A stretch of DNA of 64,000 nucleotides from Streptomyces sp. CB09001 (GTDB taxonomy: Bacteria > Actinomycetota > Actinomycetes > Streptomycetales > Streptomycetaceae). The number at the start of each line of letters is the position of its first letter. Position 1 is the first letter of the stretch. The DNA is taken from assembly GCF_003369795.1 (NCBI RefSeq), contig NZ_CP026730.1, forward strand, positions 4,641,001-4,705,000, in the 5' to 3' direction. The notes under the pieces were generated by a model. It had not been told where the DNA came from, made no database searches, and was given only the letters and a program-made list of their open reading frames with translations. Positions 58,017-64,000 of the stretch are shown piece after piece. A program made the translations under genes and the position numbers.

Positions 58017-59096
58017 TCATCGGCGTGCCCTGACGGCCATCTCGCGCAGCACCCCGGACGTGGGCACCGGCGCCTGCCGGACGCCGGTGAGACGCTGGTT
58101 GAGATACGCGGTGTGGGCCTCGGTGGCCCGGGTGAACTCGGCGGACGCGCCCTGCGGCCGGAACCCGTGCCGCACGGCCAGTCGCCGCAGCTCCGGGTCG
58201 GTGGAGAGGAGTTCGCCCAGCTCCCGGCCCGCGTCGGTGAGCGGTACGACGGTGTGGTCGCTGGTGGCGGTGGTGTCCGGGTACAGGACGACCAGGTCAG
58301 AGACGGCGTCCCCGCCCTCCCCGAGCAGTGCGGCCACCTGTGACTCGTAGGCCAGCACCAGCGGTTCGCCGACGCCGCTGGTGAAGTCCCGGAACGTGGC
58401 GTCCGAGCTGGACTTCTGGGCGCCCTGCGCCTGGACCAGCTCGCGCAGCAGGGGCGCCGTACGGTCCAGGTCGGCGTCGTTCGACACCACGCGGTCGCCG
58501 TTCGCGACGTAGGAGACGGCGGCCAGGTAGAGCGCGCCGGAGTTGGAGGTCTCCGGGTCCGTGGTCGCGACGTACAGCGTCCCGGTCAGCTCGGTGTGCC
58601 GGTCGGCGCCCTCCAGCTGCTGCCAGGTGCGGCCCGCGCGGGCCGCGTCGAGGTAGGCGTCCATCCTGAGGGTGCCGCCCCGGCTGCGCTCCAGCGTCGC
58701 GAGCCCGTTCGCCGCGAGGACCGCGGCCGTGGAGCGGTGGGCCACCACGACCAGCGGCGAGTAGAAGGGCCGGGGCAGCGGCTTTCGCACCCCGTAGGTG
58801 TCGGCGAGTTCGTCGGCCGGGGCCTGGCTGGACGGGAAGGCGAGGTCGTAGCCCTTGAGGTCCAGCTCCTCCATGGCCCAGGACCCGGAGGTCTCGGCCC
58901 GCACGGTGTAGCCCCTGGCGGCGAGGGCCTTCACCACTTCGGGGTCGGCGAAGAACTGCGCCTTCTCCGACCCGATGACCATGCGCACGGTCTTCGTTGC
59001 CGCGCCTGTCTCCTCGTTGTCCCGGCCCGTGACGGCGGCGGCCACCACGCCGCCGATCAGCAGGACCGCGAGGACGATTCCAGCGATTCGTCTCAC
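58017..59096 (-). CDS. Membrane-anchored extracellular solute-binding protein, first gene of the TelA operon
   Basis: A 359-residue protein with an N-terminal hydrophobic anchor (IAGIVLAVLLIGGVVAAAV) without a lipobox Cys, then a type-2 solute-binding fold. TDPETSNSGALYLAAV is the counterpart of TDPARSNSGFATLV in the vWA lipoprotein two genes on, so the two sensors are paralogous. No ABC permease genes accompany them, so the domain is likely a sensor or complex scaffold. The ATG is at 59096. A perfect palindrome lies about 65 bp upstream. Confidence 0.83.
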   Translation of the reverse strand: MRRIAGIVLAVLLIGGVVAAAVTGRDNEETGAATKTVRMVIGSEKAQFFADPEVVKALAARGYTVRAETSGSWAMEELDLKGYDLAFPSSQAPADELADTYGVRKPLPRPFYSPLVVVAHRSTAAVLAANGLATLERSRGGTLRMDAYLDAARAGRTWQQLEGADRHTELTGTLYVATTDPETSNSGALYLAAVSYVANGDRVVSNDADLDRTAPLLRELVQAQGAQKSSSDATFRDFTSGVGEPLVLAYESQVAALLGEGGDAVSDLVVLYPDTTATSDHTVVPLTDAGRELGELLSTDPELRRLAVRHGFRPQGASAEFTRATEAHTAYLNQRLTGVRQAPVPTSGVLREMAVRARR

Positions 59097-59161
59097 GTGC
59101 CGAGCGTGCTCCCGGAATCAGACGTTCCTGGCGGGTCCCGGTGAACGGGAGGTGACCGCGT

Positions 59162-59173
59162 CATACCGGTATG
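59162..59173. promoter_or_regulatory. Perfect 12-bp palindrome CATACCGGTATG
   Basis: It lies between the SMI1-like gene and the first gene of the TelA operon, where a promoter is expected. It is a candidate operator with no identified regulator. Confidence 0.5.
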
Positions 59174-59235
59174 CAACGGGAACCGCCCACTCCGCCCGCC
59201 CGCCCGGCACGGCGCGGACGGTGGCGATGGTGCCC

Positions 59236-60192
59236 TCAGTCCCCGCCGCCGTCCGAGGCCGCCGGTCCGTAGTCCTGGTACCAGTGGACGTCGAACCAGC
59301 GGGCCGTGGAGAACGGGTGGTCCGGCTCGGTGAGCATGCGGTGGACGAACTCCCCGGTCGTGCCCTCGAACCGCTCCCAGGAGTCGGGGACCTCCTCCTT
59401 CGCCAGTACGGGCCACCTGTCCGGGTCGGGGTCCCCGGTGAGCCAGTAGAACTCGTCCGCCTGCTCGGTGCTCGCCCACTGAAGCAGCCCGCCGGGCGCC
59501 GGATACACCGGGTACGGCTCCCACAGGCGGCTGTCGTGCGTGCGGGCCCACTCCCCGAGCCACTCGGTGTGCCGGACGAGGTCCGAGCTCCGGTCGTGCG
59601 CGTCGGGGACCTCGAGTTGCAGGTAGCCGTCGAAGGCTCCCGCGCCGCCGAAGATCTCGACGAGCCGCTTGTAGTCGCCGGGCAGCGGCGTCCCGAGCCG
59701 TCCCTCCACCGCCGGCCAGTCGACCGCGCGCGCCCGCGCCGTCTCCCACCCGGTGACGGTGACGATCCCGTCCACCCAGGTCGCGGGCGGGCCCGCTCCC
59801 GCGGCCGGGTCCTCCCGCTCGGCGACGAGCACCACGGGCCGGACGTCACCGTCCGCGTCCCCGGTGCCCGCCGTGCCGCAGCCGATCCACCGGTCCCCGT
59901 ACGCCCACGCCCGCATCTCGACGACCCGCTCCCCGAACGGCGTGAGCAGCGGCAGCCCGGCCGCCGCGCCCGCCGCCTCCGCGGTGCCGCCGGTGACGAG
60001 GCGGAGCGGCTCCCCGAACCGCGAGGCGATCGCTTCCTCGATGCCGGGGAGGGCGGCCCACTCGGGCGGCACCAGGCACACGTGCCCCGCGCCGTGCCCG
60101 GTCGTTCCGCAGACCGGCGTGCCGGTGCGCTGCGCGGTCAGCCGGTGAACGGCCGACAGCAGCCCCTCCAGACCGTCGTGCATCGAGGACAT
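59236..60192 (-). CDS. SMI1/KNR4 family protein
   Basis: A 318-residue cytosolic protein. The C-terminal half (about 160-300) has the SMI1/KNR4 (SUKH) pattern: WPAVEGRLGTPLPGDYKRLV, FGGAGAF and LQWASTEQADEFYWLT. The N-terminal half is less conserved and Gly/Ala-rich. SUKH proteins often serve as immunity proteins to polymorphic toxins, but no toxin gene is adjacent. GGAGAGCGCC precedes ATG 60192. It is on the same strand as the TelA operon, 140 bp upstream of it. Confidence 0.85.
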   Translation of the reverse strand: MSSMHDGLEGLLSAVHRLTAQRTGTPVCGTTGHGAGHVCLVPPEWAALPGIEEAIASRFGEPLRLVTGGTAEAAGAAAGLPLLTPFGERVVEMRAWAYGDRWIGCGTAGTGDADGDVRPVVLVAEREDPAAGAGPPATWVDGIVTVTGWETARARAVDWPAVEGRLGTPLPGDYKRLVEIFGGAGAFDGYLQLEVPDAHDRSSDLVRHTEWLGEWARTHDSRLWEPYPVYPAPGGLLQWASTEQADEFYWLTGDPDPDRWPVLAKEEVPDSWERFEGTTGEFVHRMLTEPDHPFSTARWFDVHWYQDYGPAASDGGGD

Positions 60193-60337
60193 CGGCGCTC
60201 TCCGTCCACTCGTTCGGTGGGCCGGCCGACCGCCGGGGGCCGCCGACGCCCCTGATCACCTTGACGCGAGGCGATCCTAGGCGCGGCCACCGACAACGCC
60301 CCGGCGGGCGTCAAGCATGCGCCGCCCTTCGCGCGGT

Positions 60338-60387
60338 ACTCGGAGGAACGCGGCCGCGGAGAACTCGGAGGAGGGCGACCGCGGAGA
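60338..60387 (+). repeat. 25-bp tandem duplication in a 5' leader
   Basis: Units at 60338-60362 and 60363-60387 start ACTCGGAGGA and end CCGCGGAGA; they differ at three or four positions. Each carries an SD-like GGAGGA. It lies 26 bp before the start of the small membrane protein gene. Confidence 0.8.
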
Positions 60388-60412
60388 ACAGGGAAAGGGA
60401 GAGGGATCCGCC

Positions 60413-60595
60413 ATGGCAGACGGTGATGACTTCTACACGCGGGACCGGCCGCGGGACCCCGACCCGCAGCTGAAGGAGGACCGCCCGCGCGGTGGCGGCC
60501 CGGAGGATCCGGACGGCCGCGGTACCTGGCCCGTGTGGGCGATCGTCCTCGTGATCCTCCTGGGCTTCGTCGTCCTGACGGTGCTCTTCGGCTGA
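60413..60595 (+). CDS. DUF6480-like small membrane protein
   Basis: A 60-residue protein with a hydrophilic, charged N-terminus (MADGDDFYTRDRPRDPDPQ) and a single C-terminal membrane helix (VWAIVLVILLGFVVLTVLFG). GGGAGAGGG lies nine bases ahead of ATG 60413. It matches a small actinobacterial family of unknown function, here recalled as DUF6480. It is divergent from the SMI1-like gene. Confidence 0.78.
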   Translation: MADGDDFYTRDRPRDPDPQLKEDRPRGGGPEDPDGRGTWPVWAIVLVILLGFVVLTVLFG

Positions 60596-60688
60596 TCCGG
60601 CGGGCGGACGGGCGCGGGTGTGTGGCACCCGGTCCGCGCGTCGCTGCGGGTGCGCGCGGACCGGGGCCGTTCGGGGGCCCGGGAGGGC

Positions 60689-61111
60689 TCAGCGGGACGC
60701 CAGCGGTCGCGGCTCCAGGGTCGCGGAGTGCGCGTCCATGCGCTCGGCGGTCAGGATGGCGACCGCCGTGTCGGCGCGGGAGGCCGCGACCACCAGGGCA
60801 CGGGCCGCCAGGGTGTGCGCCCGCCGGTGCAGGGCCGCCGGACGCGGCTCCTGGCGGGTGGCGGCGACCTTCGGCCGGACCGGCGCCTCACCTCCCCGCA
60901 GCCGGGTCACCTGCTCGGCGAGCCGCTCGGCGGCGGCGTCCAGGCCGGTGTCGGGTGCCAGCGCGCGCAGTTCGTCGGTGACCGCGAGCAGCGCCGCGAG
61001 GTGTCCCGCGAGCTGGATGTCCAGCTCCTCGTCCCGGGACCGGCGGGGGAAGTCCGTGGTGGGGCCGGCCATCGTGCTGTGGACCGACTTGCTGCGGATC
61101 GGCTCGTACAT
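60689..61111 (-). CDS. Conserved hypothetical helical protein
   Basis: A 140-residue cytosolic protein that I do not recognise. It is mostly helical with an Ala/Arg-rich C-terminus (HTLAARALVVAASRADTAVA) and no cysteines. CAGGAGG lies just ahead of ATG 61111, a strong SD. The start region upstream has a dyad (61149-61163), so it is probably regulated. It is likely restricted to Streptomyces and close relatives. Confidence 0.72.
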   Translation of the reverse strand: MYEPIRSKSVHSTMAGPTTDFPRRSRDEELDIQLAGHLAALLAVTDELRALAPDTGLDAAAERLAEQVTRLRGGEAPVRPKVAATRQEPRPAALHRRAHTLAARALVVAASRADTAVAILTAERMDAHSATLEPRPLASR

Positions 61112-61148
61112 GGATGGCCTCCTGAGTGCTTCAGGAAACCATCCTACA

Positions 61149-61163
61149 TTAGATCCAATCTAA
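61149..61163. promoter_or_regulatory. Perfect AT-rich dyad TTAGAT-CCA-ATCTAA
   Basis: It lies 38 bp before the 140-residue gene, within a promoter-like AT-rich patch (minus-strand TAGGAT at about 61140-61145 could be its -10). Such AT-rich dyads often bind MarR or PadR proteins. It is also 35 bp after the alaA stop. Confidence 0.55.
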
Positions 61164-61197
61164 AGTTGACGGTGTTCGGGATACTCGGCCGGGATGC

Positions 61198-62409
61198 TCA
61201 GTGCTGGCCGTACCCGTCCAGGAAGTTCCCGATCCGGCCCACCGCCTCGCGCAGGTCCGCGGCCGTCGGCAGGGTCACCACCCGGAAGTGGTCGGGCTCG
61301 GGCCAGTTGAAGCCGGTGCCCTGGACGACCATGATCTTCTCCTGGCGCAGCAGGTCCAGGACCATCCGCCGATCGTCCTTGATCTTGAAGACCTTGGGGT
61401 CGAGCCGCGGGAAGAGGTACAGGGCGCCCTTCGGCTTCACGCAGGTCACGCCGGGAATGCTGGTCAGCGCCTCGTGGGCGGCGTCCCGCTGCTCGCGCAG
61501 CCGGCCGCCCGGCAGCACCAGCTCGTTGATGGTCTGCCGCCCGCTGAGCGCCGCGACCACGCCGTGCTGGCCCGGCATGTTGGCGCACAGGCGCATGTTC
61601 GCCAGGACCGTCAGGCCCTCGATGTAGGACTCGGCGTGCGCGCGCGGCCCGGAGATCGACATCCAGCCGACCCGGTAGCCGGCCACCCGGTACGCCTTCG
61701 ACATGCCGTTGAAGGTGAGGGTCAGCAGGTCCGGGGCGATCGCGGCGGTCGGGGTGTGCGTGGCGTCGTCGTAGAGGATCTTGTCGTAGATCTCGTCGGA
61801 GCAGACCAGCAGGTTGTGCCGGCGCGCGATGTCCGTCAGTCCGCGCAGCATCGCGTCGTCGTAGACCGCGCCCGTCGGGTTGTTCGGGTTGATGATCACC
61901 AGCGCCTTGGTGCGGTCGGTGATCTTCCGCTCCACGTCCGCGAGGTCGGGCATCCAGTCGGACTGCTCGTCGCAGCGGTAGTGCACCGCCGTGCCGCCGG
62001 AGAGCGAGACGGCGGCGGTCCACAGGGGGTAGTCGGGGGCCGGGACGAGGACCTCGTCGCCGTCGTCGAGCAGGCCCTGCATCGCCATCACGATCAGCTC
62101 GGAGACGCCGTTGCCGATGAAGACGTGCTCGACGTCCGTCTCGATGCCGAGGGTCTGGTCGTGCATGACGACCGCCCGGCGCGCCGCCAGCAGGCCCTTC
62201 GCGTCGCCGTAGCCGTGCGCCGTGGAGACGTTGCGGAGGATGTCCTCCAGGATCTCCGGCGGGCACTCGAAGCCGAAGGCCGCCGGATTCCCGGTGTTCA
62301 GCTTCAGGATGCGGTGCCCGGCCGCCTCCAGCCGCATCGCCTCCTCGAGCACCGGGCCCCGGATCTCGTAACAGACGTTGGCGAGCTTGGTCGACTGGAT
62401 CACCTGCAT
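61198..62409 (-). CDS. alaA: Alanine-type aminotransferase (AlaA family)
   Basis: Fold-type I PLP aminotransferase of 403 residues, probably glutamate-pyruvate transaminase. The PLP lysine is Lys238 in FNGMSKAYRVAGYR. Asn175 and Asn176 are in INPNNPTG, and the SDEIYDKILYDD segment holds the PLP-ring Asp and Tyr. The N-terminus QVIQSTKLANVCYEIRGP is the AlaA signature. It is a single gene. In S. coelicolor the equivalent lies in the same neighbourhood. Confidence 0.93.
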   Translation of the reverse strand: MQVIQSTKLANVCYEIRGPVLEEAMRLEAAGHRILKLNTGNPAAFGFECPPEILEDILRNVSTAHGYGDAKGLLAARRAVVMHDQTLGIETDVEHVFIGNGVSELIVMAMQGLLDDGDEVLVPAPDYPLWTAAVSLSGGTAVHYRCDEQSDWMPDLADVERKITDRTKALVIINPNNPTGAVYDDAMLRGLTDIARRHNLLVCSDEIYDKILYDDATHTPTAAIAPDLLTLTFNGMSKAYRVAGYRVGWMSISGPRAHAESYIEGLTVLANMRLCANMPGQHGVVAALSGRQTINELVLPGGRLREQRDAAHEALTSIPGVTCVKPKGALYLFPRLDPKVFKIKDDRRMVLDLLRQEKIMVVQGTGFNWPEPDHFRVVTLPTAADLREAVGRIGNFLDGYGQH

Positions 62410-62548
62410 GTCCGCGAGCTTACGACCCGGTTACGGCCCATGGGCCGTGTCTTCCACCACGTGAGACGCGCCCGTACGGGTGGTCGCGGCCGCTCGTGAC
62501 GGTGCCCGGTGGGCCGGTTCGCGCCAACTGGCGGCCGGTTACCGGCCC

Positions 62549-62587
62549 TTGTCCACACCCCCCTCTGTCATGAGAATGCCCATGACA
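62549..62587 (+). promoter_or_regulatory. Promoter with overlapping inverted repeat for the protease
   Basis: TTGTCC (62549-62554), 17 bases, GAGAAT (62572-62577). A perfect 7-bp dyad TGTCATG-N8-CATGACA (62566-62587) covers the -10, which suggests repression or a dedicated regulator. The start codon is about 60 bp downstream. Confidence 0.6.
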
Positions 62588-62643
62588 ATTCGGCGCCGCC
62601 CGGACGATCTCCGGCCGGTGCCCTCCATAGAGGGGACCCCCAC

Positions 62644-63489
62644 ATGAACAAGCCTCTCCTTGCCGCGCTCGCCACCCTGGCCGTCACCGGGGTCGGCGTG
62701 GCACCGGCGGCCGCGTCACCCGCGGCTCCCGCCTCATCCGCGGCTCCCACCGCCCGCGCCGTGTCCTTCGCCGGCACCGTCGCGCTCAGCAACTGCTCCG
62801 GCTCGGTCGTGCGCCTGCCCGCCTCCGAGGACGACGACCCGGCGCTGGTCATGTCCAACGGCCACTGTCTGGAGACCGGCTTCCCGGCAGCCGGCGAGGT
62901 CGTCGTGGACCAGCCCTCCAGTCGCAGCTTCGGGCTGCTCAACGCCTCCGGCACCCGCGTCGGCACCCTGCGGGCCAGCAAGATCGCCTACGCGACGATG
63001 ACCGACACCGACGTCTCGCTCTACCAGCTCACCAGCACGTACGCCCAGATCCGCGGCTCCTACGGGATCAGCCCGCTCACCCTCGACGACACCCGTCCCA
63101 CGGCCGGCACCGCGATCACCGTCGTCTCCGGCTACTGGAAGCGCACCTACGCCTGCGACGTCGACGGGTTCGCGTACCGCCTGAAGGAGGGGGAGTGGAC
63201 CTGGAAGGACTCGGTCCGCTACACCTCCGCCTGCCAGACCATCGGCGGCACCTCGGGATCGCCCGTCGTCGACAACGCGACCGGCGAGGTCGTCGCCGTC
63301 AACAACACGGGCAACGAGGACGGCGGGCGCTGCACCGACAACAACCCCTGCGAGGTCGCCGAGGACGGCACCGTGACGGTCCGCGAGGGCATCAACTACG
63401 GCCAGCAGACCTATCGGATCCCCGGCTGCTTCGGCCTCGACAACAAGCTGGACCTCTCGCGCAGCGGCTGCGTCCTGCCCAAGCCCTGA
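62644..63489 (+). CDS. Secreted trypsin-like serine protease
   Basis: A 281-residue exported protein with a signal peptide at about 1-25 (KPLLAALATLAVTGVG, cut near AAA-SP). The chymotrypsin fold has a complete triad: His74 (MSNGHCLE), Asp123 (TDVSLYQL) and Ser206 (GGTSGSPVV). Several cysteine pairs are likely (Cys51 with Cys75, Cys171 with Cys197, and two more near the C-terminus). It resembles Streptomyces secreted proteases annotated as trypsin-like or V8-like; specificity cannot be read. A strong terminator follows. Confidence 0.92.
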   Translation: MNKPLLAALATLAVTGVGVAPAAASPAAPASSAAPTARAVSFAGTVALSNCSGSVVRLPASEDDDPALVMSNGHCLETGFPAAGEVVVDQPSSRSFGLLNASGTRVGTLRASKIAYATMTDTDVSLYQLTSTYAQIRGSYGISPLTLDDTRPTAGTAITVVSGYWKRTYACDVDGFAYRLKEGEWTWKDSVRYTSACQTIGGTSGSPVVDNATGEVVAVNNTGNEDGGRCTDNNPCEVAEDGTVTVREGINYGQQTYRIPGCFGLDNKLDLSRSGCVLPKP

Positions 63490-63500
63490 CGACAGGGCAT

Positions 63501-63535
63501 CGGGCCGGTCCGGCGGCTCCAGCCGGACCGGCCCG
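63501..63535. terminator. Strong terminator between protease and amidohydrolase
   Basis: CGGGCCGGTCCGGC (63501-63514) pairs perfectly with GCCGGACCGGCCCG (63522-63535), loop GGCTCCA. It is shared by the convergent genes. Confidence 0.88.
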
Positions 63536-63538
63536 GGC

Positions 63539-64000
63539 TCAGCGCGGAACCCGGCGCACCGACCGCCCGGCCAGCACGTCGGTGCGCCGCCCGTCCTCCA
63601 TCACGAAACGCCCGTCGACCAGGACGTACGGGATGCCCGTGGGCAGCACCCGCGGGTCCTCGAACGAACTGCCCGCGGCCACCGTCGCCGGGTCGAAGAG
63701 CACCAGGTCGGCCCGGTACCCCTCGCGGACCAGGCCCCGGTCGGGGAGCCGCAGCCGGGCCGCCGGGCGCGAGGTGAGGTGGGCGACGCACTCCTCCAGC
63801 GTGAGCACCCCCAGCTCGCGCACGTAGTGGCCCAGGTAGTGCGGAAACGTGCCGTACGCGCGCGGGTGCGGCTTGGCGCCCTGGAGGATGCCGTCCGAGC
63901 CGCCGGTGTGGACCCGGTGCCGCATGATCGCGCGGACGTTCTCCTCGTGGCCGACGTGCTGGAGGATGGTCGGCGCCAGCCGGTCGGCGAGCAGCAGGTG
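63539..64000 (-). CDS. N-acyl-D-amino-acid deacylase/D-aminoacylase family amidohydrolase, N-terminus outside window
   Basis: C-terminal 153 residues of a metal-dependent amidohydrolase; the frame is open to the window edge. Family features are GHEENVRAIMRHR, the metal-site Asp in HTGGSDGILQG, PHPRAYGTFPHYLGHYVRE and the C-terminal beta-sandwich VREGYRADLVLFDPATV. D-aminoacylases share this end. It is likely involved in breakdown of N-acyl-D-amino acids or dihydropyrimidine-like substrates. The start and N-terminal metal motif HxH are not visible. Confidence 0.9.
   Translation of the reverse strand, partial: HLLLADRLAPTILQHVGHEENVRAIMRHRVHTGGSDGILQGAKPHPRAYGTFPHYLGHYVRELGVLTLEECVAHLTSRPAARLRLPDRGLVREGYRADLVLFDPATVAAGSSFEDPRVLPTGIPYVLVDGRFVMEDGRRTDVLAGRSVRRVPR

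Overview
The window is high-GC DNA (roughly 70 percent or more by eye) from a streptomycete chromosome. The gene order birA - adenylate cyclase - enoyl-CoA hydratase - GAF/GGDEF protein - hutH, later narGHJI - msrA - metB - ilvA - greA - mca - xanthine dehydrogenase - PEP carboxykinase, matches from memory the Streptomyces coelicolor region around SCO4927 to SCO4985. No rRNA, tRNA, CRISPR array or intact insertion sequence was seen. The left end cuts birA and the right end cuts an amidohydrolase of the N-acyl-D-amino-acid deacylase type.

Layout. 1-9.2 kb: biotin ligase, a class III adenylate cyclase, a crotonase, a diguanylate-cyclase-like GAF-GGDEF protein, histidine ammonia-lyase, a small LAXTG sortase substrate, an acidic protein and an L,D-transpeptidase lipoprotein. 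9.2-17.3 kb: an accessory, regulator-rich stretch with an ECF41-type sigma factor divergent from an AhpD-like protein, a metallo-hydrolase/TetR pair that shares a perfect 20-bp inverted repeat, a typical Streptomyces XRE/DUF397/ATPase locus, an MmyB-type regulator divergent from a zinc alcohol dehydrogenase, and an NmrA-like oxidoreductase with an ECF41-like promoter. 17.5-24.3 kb: a complete, translationally coupled narGHJI operon for respiratory nitrate reductase. 24.3-27.6 kb: aldo-keto reductase/TetR and HxlR/crotonase pairs, each with dyad operators; the second pair abuts the stump of a DUF6247-like gene and looks inserted.

27.7-38 kb: thiol and amino-acid functions. msrA and mca each have a promoter of the SigR type (GGAAT-N18-GTY). 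metB, ilvA (divergent from a MarR regulator), a DrrAB-type exporter, a GreA-type factor and DUF4307 lie here too. 38-47.4 kb: a large membrane-linked NB-ARC/TPR ATPase, then a purine catabolism block xdhA-xdhB-xdhC-guanine deaminase. Upstream of xdhA is an unusually long leader with a good promoter, a 25-codon upstream ORF and a 52-codon ORF carrying a tandem CPESA repeat. 47.4-54.3 kb: a DUF255 protein, a Mut7-C protein, TetR/hemolysin III and GTP-type PEP carboxykinase.

54.5-59.1 kb is the most unusual functional block: a four-gene minus-strand operon with a membrane-anchored solute-binding protein, a TelA family protein, a lipoprotein that fuses a solute-binding domain to a vWA domain, and a small membrane protein. 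It may be an envelope stress or metal-response complex. The right end holds a SMI1/KNR4 protein, small conserved proteins, an AlaA-type aminotransferase and a secreted trypsin-like protease. All assignments come from reading the sequence; no database search was possible.
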